Source: an uncultured Bacilli bacterium (GTDB taxonomy: Bacteria; Bacillota_I; Bacilli_A; RF39; UBA660). Taken from it: a stretch of DNA of 19,832 nucleotides. A program made the translations under genes and the position numbers. The stretch lies in assembly GCA_934097015.1 (NCBI GenBank), contig CAKONF010000022.1, positions 1-19,832 on the forward strand, written 5' to 3'. How positions within the stretch are numbered: the stretch's first letter is position 1; every line of letters starts with the position of its first letter. Below are positions 7,519 through 14,101 of this stretch, piece by piece. Under the pieces are notes generated by a model, which searched no databases, had not been told where the DNA came from, and saw nothing but the letters and a program-made list of their open reading frames with translations.

Positions 7519-8097
7519 ATGGACTACGAAGATAGTGAATTAACATATCTATTAAATGATAATAATGAAGTAGCACAAGATATTTTGTATGAAAAATATC
7601 AATTTATTATTAAATCTCTTTTAAATAAATACAGAAGAGTATTTTTGGCGCTAAATATAGATTATGAGGAAGCAAAACAGGAAGCTAATTTAGCATTTAG
7701 TTATGCAATATTTAACTATGATGATACAAAAGATACAAGTTTAAATACATTTATTACATTATGTGTTGAAAGAAAAATAAGAGCAATTATAAAAAGTAAA
7801 GAAACTATGAAAAGTAAAGTTCAAAGTGAAATAGTTTCACTAAATAGTGATAACTATTTAGAAAACTTTATAAAAGATGAAACATATGAACCAAGTAAAA
7901 AAATAGAAAATATTGATATGTTAAAGTATATTAATAATGAAGTAAAAACACTTTTATCAAAAAAAGAATTAGAAGTATATAATTTAATATTACAAGGTAT
8001 GGAGTATAATGAAATAGCATCTATATTAAAAAAGTCTCCTAAACAAATAGATAATACAATACAAAGAATAAGAATAAAATTAAAAAATTTAAGATAA
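7519..8097 (+). CDS. sigH: SigH-like RNA polymerase sigma factor
   Basis: 192 residues. Region 2 has the SigH-type segment TSLNTFITLCVERKIRAIIKS, which parallels Bacillus SigH (TSFKAFAELC...). Region 4 ends in a helix-turn-helix, EIASILKKSPKQIDNTIQRI, again the SigH pattern (xSIDNALQRVxxKL). ATG directly follows the rlmB stop; the SD AGGTGAT lies in the last rlmB codons. In Bacillus SigH drives early sporulation and competence genes. No sporulation gene is visible here, so its regulon is unknown; a competence or stress role is inference. The Bacillus neighbours yacP (rae1) and rpmG are missing. Confidence 0.82.
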   Translation: MDYEDSELTYLLNDNNEVAQDILYEKYQFIIKSLLNKYRRVFLALNIDYEEAKQEANLAFSYAIFNYDDTKDTSLNTFITLCVERKIRAIIKSKETMKSKVQSEIVSLNSDNYLENFIKDETYEPSKKIENIDMLKYINNEVKTLLSKKELEVYNLILQGMEYNEIASILKKSPKQIDNTIQRIRIKLKNLR

Positions 8098-8101
8098 AGT
8101 A

Positions 8102-8130
8102 TTGCATGAATATTTATTTTGTGTTATATT
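8102..8130 (+). promoter_or_regulatory. Promoter of secE-nusG
   Basis: TTGCAT (8102-8107), 17 bases, TATATT (8125-8130) preceded by TGT (8122-8124), an extended -10. The start site would be near 8137, about 45 bases before secE. Confidence 0.75.
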
Positions 8131-8181
8131 ATGTTTGTACACGAAAGTGTTTTTTTAATACGATAATTTAGAGGTGAAAAA

Positions 8182-8370
8182 ATGGCTAAAAACGAAACAA
8201 AAAAAAGTTATATCGAAGAAGTAAAAGGAGAAATGAAAAAAGTAAAATGGCCTTCTAAGAAAGAAATGGGTAAATATACAATTTCTACTTTAGTATTTAT
8301 TGTAGCTTTTGCTTTATATTTCTTTGGAATAGAAAGTTTATTTGCTTTTGTAAAGGGGTTAATAGGATAA
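8182..8370 (+). CDS. secE: Preprotein translocase subunit SecE
   Basis: The small essential subunit of the SecYEG channel. 62 residues, typical of the one-helix form in Gram-positives. The amphipathic cytoplasmic helix carries the family motif VKGEMKKVKWPSKKEM (14-29), followed by one membrane helix at about 34-56. The SD GAGGTGA at 8171-8177 is close to consensus. nusG starts one base after the stop, the near-universal secE-nusG pairing. Confidence 0.95.
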   Translation: MAKNETKKSYIEEVKGEMKKVKWPSKKEMGKYTISTLVFIVAFALYFFGIESLFAFVKGLIG

Positions 8371-8371
8371 T

Positions 8372-8923
8372 ATGGAAAATGAATCAAAAGAAAAATTATG
8401 GTATGTAGTAAATACTTATAGCGGTCACGAAAGTAAAGTACAAGAAAAATTATTATCTAGAGCTCAGACAATGGGATTCCAAGATTATATATTTAGAGTA
8501 GTTGTTCCAGAAGAAACTGTTTATGAAACATTAAAAGATGGTTCAACTAAAGAAAGAAAAAAGAAAATGTTCCCAGGATATATTTTGGTTGAAATGATTA
8601 TGACGGATGAAGCATGGTATATTGTACGTAATACACCTGGTGTAACAGGATTTATAGGATCAAGTGGTAAAGGAGCAAAACCAACACCATTATTACCACA
8701 AGAGATAGATAAAATATTATCAAGTATGGGTATGACAAGAATGGATGTTGATAAAGACTTAGCAGTTGGTAATAAAGTAAGCATTACTGATGGACCATTT
8801 AAAGGAATGCTTGGTACAATAGATAATGTTGATGTTGAAAATAATACTTTAACAGTTTTAATAGACTTATTTGGTCAAGAAACACCAGTTGAAGTAGAAT
8901 TGGGACAAGTAATAGCGGAGTAG
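8372..8923 (+). CDS. nusG: Transcription elongation/termination factor NusG
   Basis: 183 residues. The NGN domain begins WYVVNTYSGHESKVQEKL and includes FPGYILVEM and NTPGVTGFIG. The KOW domain is at the C-terminus (VGNKVSITDGPFKGMLGTI), ending VELGQVIAE. NusG binds the RNA polymerase clamp and controls pausing, Rho function and coupling to the ribosome. Coupled to secE with a one-base gap. In most Bacilli rplK follows; here a small unknown gene follows three bases downstream, so the L11/L1 operon has been separated from nusG. Confidence 0.96.
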   Translation: MENESKEKLWYVVNTYSGHESKVQEKLLSRAQTMGFQDYIFRVVVPEETVYETLKDGSTKERKKKMFPGYILVEMIMTDEAWYIVRNTPGVTGFIGSSGKGAKPTPLLPQEIDKILSSMGMTRMDVDKDLAVGNKVSITDGPFKGMLGTIDNVDVENNTLTVLIDLFGQETPVEVELGQVIAE

Positions 8924-8926
8924 ATT

Positions 8927-9211
8927 ATGGATAATGAAATTAATTTATATGTCGGAAATATTGTAGAAACTAAAATAAAATGTGAATATGGTGAAAATAT
9001 TATTGCTAGCAATATTGAAAGAAACATTTTAGAAGATGGTGTTATATTAGTAAAATTAAGTAATAATACTTATATGAAATATGAAGATTTATTTAAAAAT
9101 AAAAGAAATAGAAGAAAATATACAACTGATAAAACAAATGATATATATGTAGATAAAGATTCATTAGTTAATTTAAAAGAATATCTTGATAAAACTAAAA
9201 AAATGAAGTAA
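8927..9211 (+). CDS. Small unknown protein co-transcribed with secE-nusG
   Basis: 94 residues, not recognised. It begins three bases after nusG with GGAG (8918-8921) six bases before its ATG, and a terminator overlaps its stop, so it completes the operon. The N-terminal half is beta-rich (INLYVGNIVETKIKC), then a Lys/Arg-rich stretch (FKNKRNRRKYTT) and a short C-terminal helix. There is no signal peptide or membrane segment. The basic stretch could bind nucleic acid, but nothing more can be said. Confidence 0.65.
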   Translation: MDNEINLYVGNIVETKIKCEYGENIIASNIERNILEDGVILVKLSNNTYMKYEDLFKNKRNRRKYTTDKTNDIYVDKDSLVNLKEYLDKTKKMK

Positions 9212-9235
9212 TTCGTCTTATGACGGATTTTTTTT
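9211..9235 (+). terminator. Intrinsic terminator of the secE-nusG operon
   Basis: A 7-bp stem ATTCGTC/GACGGAT with one G-U pair and a TTAT loop (9211-9228), followed by a run of eight T to 9235. Confidence 0.85.
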
Positions 9236-9246
9236 CTTACTTATAT

Positions 9247-9274
9247 TTGAATAATATAAAATTTATTGTATAAT
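9247..9274 (+). promoter_or_regulatory. Promoter of fmt
   Basis: TTGAAT (9247-9252), 16 bases, a consensus TATAAT (9269-9274). The fmt start follows 16 bases downstream with SD AGGTGAG at 9281-9287, so the leader is very short. Confidence 0.7.
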
Positions 9275-9290
9275 TAATTTAGGTGAGATT

Positions 9291-10226
9291 ATGAAAGATT
9301 TACGTGTAGTTTTTATGGGAACTCCTATATTTGCAGTTCCAGTATTAGAAAAATTAATAGAAAATGCAAATGTTGTATTAGTAGTATCACAACCAGATTC
9401 TTTTGTTGGTAGAAAAAAAATATTAACACCAAGTCCTATAAAGGAAAAAGCACTAGAAAATAACATTGAGTGTTTTACACCATGTAATATAAAAGAAGAT
9501 TATCAAAAAATAGTAGATGCTAATCCAGATATTATTATTACATGTGCATATGGACAAATTATTCCAAAAGTATTACTTGATTTACCTAAATATAAATGTG
9601 TAAACGTACATGCTTCTTTACTTCCTAAATATAGAGGAGGAGCACCAATACATGCATCTATATTAAATGGAGATGAAATGACTGGTATAACTATTATGTA
9701 TATGGATGTTGGCATGGATGATGGAAATATAATTAAACAAGAAAGTATATCTATTCTAGATGATGATAATATAAATACATTAAGTCAAAAATTAAGCAAT
9801 TTAGGTGCTGATTTATTAATAAAAACACTACCAAGTATAATTGATGGTACATGTGATAATATTAAACAAAATACTGATGAAGTAAGCTTTGCATATATAA
9901 TTAAAAGAAAAGATGAAATAATAGATTTTAATAATAATTATAAAGATATTTATAATAAAGTAAGAGCATTATATAACAGGAGCTATTTCATAATGAATGG
10001 AATTGAATATAAAGTAGTTTCAGTTAGATATGAAAAATGTAATAGCACAGTAGGAAAAATAAATCATATTTACAAAGATGGAATAGGTATAGGGTGTCTT
10101 GATGGAGAAGTAGTTATAAAAGAATTTATCCCATCAGGAAAAAAACAAATGTTAGCATCTTCTTATTTAAATGGTATAAAAAAAGAAGAATTAATTGGAG
10201 TAAAAGTAAATGAAAAAAATATATGA
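9291..10226 (+). CDS. fmt: Methionyl-tRNA formyltransferase
   Basis: Transfers formyl from 10-formyl-tetrahydrofolate to initiator Met-tRNA in the cytosol. 311 residues, normal length. The N-terminal Rossmann domain starts RVVFMGTPIFAVPVLEKL. The catalytic Asn105 and His107 lie in VNVHASLLPKYRGGAPIH, the family signature. Asp143 in DVGMDDGNI completes the set (N106/H108/D144 in E. coli). The C-terminal ~100 residues form the smaller tRNA-binding barrel (AYIIKRKDEIIDF onward). It ends in TGA, evidence for the standard code. It overlaps the next gene by 17 bases and has moved away from its common partner def. Confidence 0.95.
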   Translation: MKDLRVVFMGTPIFAVPVLEKLIENANVVLVVSQPDSFVGRKKILTPSPIKEKALENNIECFTPCNIKEDYQKIVDANPDIIITCAYGQIIPKVLLDLPKYKCVNVHASLLPKYRGGAPIHASILNGDEMTGITIMYMDVGMDDGNIIKQESISILDDDNINTLSQKLSNLGADLLIKTLPSIIDGTCDNIKQNTDEVSFAYIIKRKDEIIDFNNNYKDIYNKVRALYNRSYFIMNGIEYKVVSVRYEKCNSTVGKINHIYKDGIGIGCLDGEVVIKEFIPSGKKQMLASSYLNGIKKEELIGVKVNEKNI

Positions 10227-10860
10227 AAAAATAAAAAATATACTAATAAAACTAAAAGAAAATTGGAAAAATCCTCGTAAAAGAGCAGCAATTAAATTAG
10301 GATTCTATTTTATATTTTTTGTAATATTATTTTGTTTAGCAAATATATCTAATGCTTTAAAAAATATTGATAATACGGTTAATAATAAAAATAATAATGT
10401 TGTTGATAAAGAAAAACAAGATAATAAAAGATATAGTGAAAAACAAAATAAATTATTAAATAGTAAACATAATATAAATTACATAATAAAAATAAATGAT
10501 ATTGAATATAAAATTAATGGTATGTTAAATAATAATATAATAGATGGATATTTAGAAAGTAATGATGGAATAAAAAAAATAAATATAGAAAATGACACAA
10601 TTTATGAAATAATAAATAATGAAAAAAATATATTAAATAGTGTAATAGATACAAAATATATTAATATAAATTATATAATATCTACTATAAAATTAGAAAA
10701 CAGTGTAATTTTAAACAAAGATGAAAATAAAAATTATAAATATGATATTTATAAAGATGGAAATAATTTATTAATTAATGTTTTTACTAATAGTGAAAAT
10801 ATTTATAAAATTGAAATAAATGTTGGGAATGAAGAATATCAATTGAACTTTGACATTTAA
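10210..10860 (+). CDS. Single-pass membrane protein of unknown function
   Basis: 216 residues, not recognised. A basic N-terminal tail (1-29, PRKRAAIK just before the membrane) precedes one helix at about 30-46 (LGFYFIFFVILFCLANI), so the N-terminus should be inside and the rest outside. A Lys/Asn-rich linker (~47-95) is followed by a small beta-rich domain with repeated Ile/Asn strands (about 96-216). There are no catalytic motifs. Its start overlaps fmt by 17 bases, suggesting coupled translation, but no functional link to formylation is evident. The extreme Asn/Lys/Ile content is largely a product of AT pressure. Confidence 0.7.
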   Translation: MKKIYEKIKNILIKLKENWKNPRKRAAIKLGFYFIFFVILFCLANISNALKNIDNTVNNKNNNVVDKEKQDNKRYSEKQNKLLNSKHNINYIIKINDIEYKINGMLNNNIIDGYLESNDGIKKINIENDTIYEIINNEKNILNSVIDTKYININYIISTIKLENSVILNKDENKNYKYDIYKDGNNLLINVFTNSENIYKIEINVGNEEYQLNFDI

Positions 10861-10878
10861 TATTTATTGTTATATAAT
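10850..10878 (+). promoter_or_regulatory. Perfect-consensus sigma-A promoter for the phosphatidyltransferase gene
   Basis: TTGACA (10850-10855), 17 bases, TATAAT (10873-10878). The -35 lies in the last codons of the upstream membrane-protein gene. Confidence 0.88.
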
Positions 10879-10901
10879 AGCAACTAATTAGTGGGGGTAA
10901 T

Positions 10902-11699
10902 ATGAAAAAGAAAACAAAAAAGATTATTGTAAATAGTCTTACTTTATCTAGGGTTGTAGGAACATTTATGCTTCCTATGTTATATAGTTTACTTAGTGCA
11001 CCAGTATTTTTAACAGTAGTTGCAACTTTATTATTTACAGATTTATTAGATGGTTTATTTGCGAAACGTATTTTTAAGGTAAAAACAATAGGTGGAGCAG
11101 TATTAGATATGACCGCTGATAAAATATTAGGATTTGGAGTACTCGTTATTTTATCAGGAATGTATCCAATAATGACTATTCCTCTTATATTAGAATTATC
11201 AATTGCTGGGGTTAATATAATAGGTGGAATTAATGGCAATAATAATAAATCTAGTGAAATTGGAAGAATGAAATCTATGATTGTTGGATTGTCAGCATGC
11301 TCTTTATTACTTTTAGGTATGTATCCTGAAATTATTAATAGTATTAATAATGTCAAATTAATTGATTTTTTAAATTTTATACAAGAAAATAAAAACTCTG
11401 TTAAAGATATTAGTATTACTAGTACAATAGTTTCAGAAAGTATGGTATTAAGAGACTATAGTTTAAAAGCATTTAAGAGTAATGATAAAAAAATAAAATT
11501 AGATGAATTAAAAAGATTAAAAGAAGAATTGTTAAATAAAATAAAACAAAAAGAGTTTTATGAAAAAGTGTTATTCGATGAAGAATATAATGATGCTACA
11601 GCTAATTTAACATTAAAAGAAAAGATACTACCAAATAAAGAACAAGAAGAAAAAATTAAAAAATTAGTATTAAATTATAAAAATTCTATTGACAAGTAA
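10902..11699 (+). CDS. CDP-alcohol phosphatidyltransferase (PgsA-like) with C-terminal extension
   Basis: An integral membrane enzyme of phospholipid synthesis that joins a CDP-diacylglycerol phosphatidyl group to an alcohol; glycerol-3-phosphate (PgsA) is the most likely acceptor but cannot be proved. The family motif is complete: Asp47, Asp50-Gly51, Ala54, Arg56, Gly65, Asp69 and Asp73 within the segment from 47 (DLLDG) to 73 (TADK). Several hydrophobic helices fill about residues 10-145. Residues ~150-265 are an added soluble, Lys/Glu-rich, probably coiled-coil tail (LDELKRLKEELLNKIKQKE) that ordinary PgsA (~180-200 residues) lacks. SD GGGGG and a perfect promoter lie upstream. It is monocistronic up to the infC promoter, which overlaps its last codons. 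Confidence 0.82.
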   Translation: MKKKTKKIIVNSLTLSRVVGTFMLPMLYSLLSAPVFLTVVATLLFTDLLDGLFAKRIFKVKTIGGAVLDMTADKILGFGVLVILSGMYPIMTIPLILELSIAGVNIIGGINGNNNKSSEIGRMKSMIVGLSACSLLLLGMYPEIINSINNVKLIDFLNFIQENKNSVKDISITSTIVSESMVLRDYSLKAFKSNDKKIKLDELKRLKEELLNKIKQKEFYEKVLFDEEYNDATANLTLKEKILPNKEQEEKIKKLVLNYKNSIDK

Positions 11700-11716
11700 T
11701 TTATAAATGATATAAT
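11689..11716 (+). promoter_or_regulatory. Strong promoter of infC-rpmI-rplT
   Basis: TTGACA (11689-11694), 16 bases, TATAAT (11711-11716), with TGA at 11708-11710 giving an extended -10. The -35 lies in the last codons of the upstream gene. The start site would be near 11723. Confidence 0.88.
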
Positions 11717-11722
11717 AATAAC

Positions 11723-11841
11723 GAATTAAAAAGGAAAGCGATGTATCCACATCCACCTGATTGCATATAGCAGTAGGTAAAAAGCCAATATATTTGAATG
11801 GTTTTTAAGTGGATACAATTGTATTCACTTTTTAAATTTAT
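11723..11841 (+). ncRNA. L20-type attenuator leader of infC-rpmI-rplT
   Basis: GTATCCAC (11743-11750) pairs perfectly with GTGGATAC (11809-11816), enclosing two hairpins: CCT-ATTGC/GCAGT-AGG (11756-11777) and AAAAGCCA/TGGTTTTT (about 11780-11806). The 3' arm GTGGATAC is also the 5' arm of the terminator, so the two folds exclude each other. In Bacillus, L20 binds the equivalent leader and causes premature termination when in excess. The architecture and position match that system; membership of the Rfam L20 leader family is inferred by eye. Confidence 0.75.
11807..11833 (+). terminator. Attenuator terminator in the infC leader
   Basis: AAGTGGATAC/GTATTCACTT (11807-11816 with 11821-11830), 10 bp with one G-U, loop AATT, then T to 11833. 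Its 5' arm is sequestered by the long-range antiterminator pairing with 11743-11750. Confidence 0.8.
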
Positions 11842-11848
11842 GGAGGTG
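11842..11848 (+). promoter_or_regulatory. SD that fixes the non-canonical infC start
   Basis: GGAGGTG (11842-11848) lies seven bases before ATA at 11856. No ATG, GTG or TTG lies in frame between this SD and the conserved N-terminal IF-3 residues. Confidence 0.85.
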
Positions 11849-11855
11849 CGTTTTT

Positions 11856-12383
11856 ATAGCAAACGTTAAAAAAGATGATCTACCGATCAATGAACAAATT
11901 AAAGTAAGTGAATTAATGGTAATAGGACCTAAAGGAGAACAAATGGGTACTAAAAAGTTATCTGATGCTTTAACAATAGCAAATTATGCTGGTTTAGATT
12001 TAGTATTAATGAATTCTACACCAGGACATGCTGTAGGAAAGATAATGGATTACAATAGATATCGTTATGAACGTCAAAAAAAACAAAAAGAAGCTTTAAA
12101 GAAACAAAGAGAAAATAATAAAGAAATGAAAGAATATCAATTATCTGTAAATATTGATGTTCATGATTTTGAAACAAGAAGAAAAAATGCAGCAAATTAT
12201 TTATCTAAAGGACACAAAATTAAAGTATCTTTAAGATTTAAAGGACGTCAAATGGCACATACTGAACTTGGTAAAGAAGTACTTTTAAAATTTGCAAATG
12301 AACTTGTAGATTTTGCAGACATAGAAAGTGAACCAGAATTAGTTGGTAGAAATATGACTATGATTTTAGCACCAAAGAAATAA
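11856..12383 (+). CDS. infC: Translation initiation factor IF-3, apparent AUA start
   Basis: IF-3 binds the 30S subunit, prevents premature joining of 50S and proofreads the start codon. From ATA at 11856 the protein is 175 residues, the family length, beginning (M)ANVKKDDLPINEQIKVSEL; the INEQI segment is the conserved N-terminus of IF-3. The first in-frame ATG (11916, residue 21) would delete it and has no SD. The C-terminal domain carries KVSLRFKGRQMAH. E. coli and Bacillus infC use AUU, which IF-3 itself discriminates against, giving autoregulation; AUA should do the same here. It is first in infC-rpmI-rplT, behind a transcriptional attenuator, so control would act at two levels. Confidence 0.92.
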   Translation: MANVKKDDLPINEQIKVSELMVIGPKGEQMGTKKLSDALTIANYAGLDLVLMNSTPGHAVGKIMDYNRYRYERQKKQKEALKKQRENNKEMKEYQLSVNIDVHDFETRRKNAANYLSKGHKIKVSLRFKGRQMAHTELGKEVLLKFANELVDFADIESEPELVGRNMTMILAPKK

Positions 12384-12396
12384 GGAGGAATAAATT

Positions 12397-12585
12397 ATGC
12401 CAAAACAAAAAACACATAATGCTAGTAGTAAAGTTTTGAAAAAACATAAAAGCGGATTAATAACTTATAAAAAATCAGGAGGTAATCACCAAACTGGTAA
12501 AGATACAGCAAAAGCAGTTAGACAAAGAAGAAAATCAGGAAATTTAGCGAAAGGAACAGTTGACAAATTAAAAAATGTCATCTAA
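12397..12585 (+). CDS. rpmI: 50S ribosomal protein L35
   Basis: 62 residues, very basic. It begins MPKQKTHNASSKVLKKHKSG, matching the MPKxKTHxxxxKRxKxTGSG opening of L35, and ends in a basic helix. The SD AAGGAGG at 12383-12389 is strong. It sits between infC and rplT, the conserved order. L35 sits in the 50S subunit. Confidence 0.93.
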   Translation: MPKQKTHNASSKVLKKHKSGLITYKKSGGNHQTGKDTAKAVRQRRKSGNLAKGTVDKLKNVI

Positions 12586-12597
12586 TGGTGAAGTGTA

Positions 12598-13128
12598 ATG
12601 ACAAGAGTTAAAGGCGGAACTGTTGCAAAAAACAGAAGAAGAAAAGTATTAAAAGCTGCTAAAGGATACTTTGGTAGTAAACATAGATTATTTAAAACAG
12701 CTCAAGAACAAGTATTCCATAGTGGAGCTTATGCTTATAGAGATAGAAAACAAAATAAGAGAAACTTCAGAAAATTATGGATTACAAGAATAAATGCTGC
12801 TTGTAGACAAAATGATATAAGTTATTCAAAATTTATAAATGGACTTGCAAAAGCAGGTGTTGTAGTTAACAGAAAGATGTTAAGTGAACTTGCAATCGAC
12901 AATCCAAAAGCTTTTACTGAATTAGTTAATTTATCTAAAGATGCTTTAAATGGTAAAGTAAAAAAAGAAACAACAAAAGAAGTAAAAGAAACTAAAACTA
13001 CTAAAGAAGAAGTAAAAACAGATTTATCTAAAATGACAGTTGCTGAATTAAAAGCACTAGCTAAAGAAAAAGGTATATCTGGATATACTACTATGAAAAA
13101 AGACGAATTATTAAATGCTTTAAAATAA
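12598..13128 (+). CDS. rplT: 50S ribosomal protein L20 with C-terminal SAP/Rho-N-like extension
   Basis: L20 is an early 50S assembly protein and, in Bacillota, the repressor of its own operon through the leader RNA. Residues 1-117 are a complete L20: TRVKGGTVAKNRRRKVLKAA, GYFGSKHRLFKTAQEQ, RDRKQNKRNFRKLWI and INGLAKAGVVVNRKMLSELA. Usual L20 ends near residue 118. Here a charged Lys/Glu/Thr linker (118-141) leads to a 35-residue domain (142-176) reading LSKMTVAELKALAKEKGI and then TTMKKDELLNAL, the two-helix pattern of SAP/Rho-N-like nucleic-acid-binding domains. The terminator hairpin begins inside the final codons. Confidence 0.95.
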   Translation: MTRVKGGTVAKNRRRKVLKAAKGYFGSKHRLFKTAQEQVFHSGAYAYRDRKQNKRNFRKLWITRINAACRQNDISYSKFINGLAKAGVVVNRKMLSELAIDNPKAFTELVNLSKDALNGKVKKETTKEVKETKTTKEEVKTDLSKMTVAELKALAKEKGISGYTTMKKDELLNALK

Positions 13129-13141
13129 TTTGTCTTTTTTT
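13096..13141 (+). terminator. Terminator of infC-rpmI-rplT, overlapping the rplT 3' end
   Basis: A 17-bp stem with one G-U pair: 13096-13112 (last full codons of rplT) with 13124-13140, an 11-base loop and seven T (13135-13141). The left arm is coding sequence. Confidence 0.88.
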
Positions 13142-13168
13142 GACTTTATAAAACAAATATATTATAAT
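13140..13168 (+). promoter_or_regulatory. Promoter of the first kinase-like gene
   Basis: TTGACT (13140-13145), 17 bases, TATAAT (13163-13168). The -35 begins at the last T residues of the preceding terminator, an extremely compact junction. SD AAGGGGA lies just before the ATG at 13194. Confidence 0.82.
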
Positions 13169-13193
13169 ATTTCTCAAAAAGAAGGGGAATATA

Positions 13194-14051
13194 ATGAAAA
13201 TAATTAGATTAAATGATAATGATATACAAAATTTTAGTCAATATGAAATACATAAAAGTATAAAAAATCAAGAAGCAAATTTATATATTTATAAAAAAGA
13301 TTACTTATTAAAACTATTTAAATCAACAGATAACAATATACTAGATAACAAAATGTATATACTTAACAAATTATTTTATATAAGAAATTATATAGATATA
13401 AAAGAAATAGTTTGGCCTAATGATCTAGTAAAAATAGGTGATGTTAGTAGGGGATTCACCATGGACTTTATAAAAAATAACACCAATATTAGTTTAATAT
13501 TTAATTCTAATAAAATACCAAGTTCTACTAAATTATATTATTTAAAACTTATAGGTAAAATACTAGAAAAAATAGAAAATGATAAAGAATTAAATAAAAT
13601 AGGTTTTCACTTATCAGATATACATGAAGGAAATTTTATACTAGATAATATAAATAATGTTGTAAGAGCTATAGATATTGATAGTAGTAGTGTTTTAGGA
13701 TCAAATGCTTCTAAATCTAAATTCTTATTTAAAAATGATAAACTATGGGACTTTAAATCAAAATATCCTTTAGATGATAATAATTATCATATTCCAAATA
13801 AAAATACTACTATAATAAGTTTTGTATATATGTTATTAAATTTAATTACAGGTTATTATACTCCTGATTTATCTATACATGATTTTGTATTAACTTTAAA
13901 CATATTATCTACTGTTGGTGTAAATAAAGAATTACTTGATTCAATTTTTAATATATATAGTAAAAATGATAATTATTTTGATTATGATTTAGTTAGTAGT
14001 ATTAAACCAAAAATGATAGAAGATTATAAAGAATTAAGATTGAAAATTTGA
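13194..14051 (+). CDS. Protein-kinase-fold protein of unknown function
   Basis: 285 residues. A kinase-like core can be traced: a strand with a candidate ATP-binding Lys40 (YLLKLFK), a hinge region near GFTMDFI, a catalytic-loop equivalent HLSDIHEGNFIL with Asp142 and Asn147, and a metal-binding equivalent AIDIDSS (Asp161/Asp163). The D-x4-N spacing and the DxD motif match the aminoglycoside phosphotransferase/choline kinase/HipA-type superfamily better than Ser/Thr kinases. The glycine-rich loop is weak. A helical C-terminal part follows. There is no signal or membrane segment. It ends in TGA. Substrate unknown: a small molecule, protein or sugar are all possible. It lies directly before a second kinase-like gene. 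Confidence 0.65.
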   Translation: MKIIRLNDNDIQNFSQYEIHKSIKNQEANLYIYKKDYLLKLFKSTDNNILDNKMYILNKLFYIRNYIDIKEIVWPNDLVKIGDVSRGFTMDFIKNNTNISLIFNSNKIPSSTKLYYLKLIGKILEKIENDKELNKIGFHLSDIHEGNFILDNINNVVRAIDIDSSSVLGSNASKSKFLFKNDKLWDFKSKYPLDDNNYHIPNKNTTIISFVYMLLNLITGYYTPDLSIHDFVLTLNILSTVGVNKELLDSIFNIYSKNDNYFDYDLVSSIKPKMIEDYKELRLKI

Positions 14052-14076
14052 CAAGCCAAGTAAATAATTATAAAAT
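14048..14076 (+). promoter_or_regulatory. Promoter of the second kinase-like gene
   Basis: TTGACA (14048-14053), overlapping the TGA stop of the upstream gene, 17 bases, TAAAAT (14071-14076). The position rules out the TTG at 14048 as a start and supports the ATG at 14102. Confidence 0.65.
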
Positions 14077-14101
14077 ATCAAAACAAAAGAGGGGATTTAA
14101 T

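Noticed and set aside
8139..8156. ACAC-GAAA-GTGT followed by six T, a possible attenuator before secE
   Set aside because: The stem is only 4 bp and starts at the predicted transcription start, so it is unlikely to terminate transcription.
10787..11356. A 189-codon open frame on the minus strand
   Set aside because: It is antisense to the phosphatidyltransferase and its promoter, and its composition is what the complement of AT-rich membrane-protein codons gives.
14048..14101. TTG at 14048 as the start of the second kinase-like gene
   Set aside because: It has no SD and coincides with a consensus -35 box; the ATG at 14102 has a strong SD.
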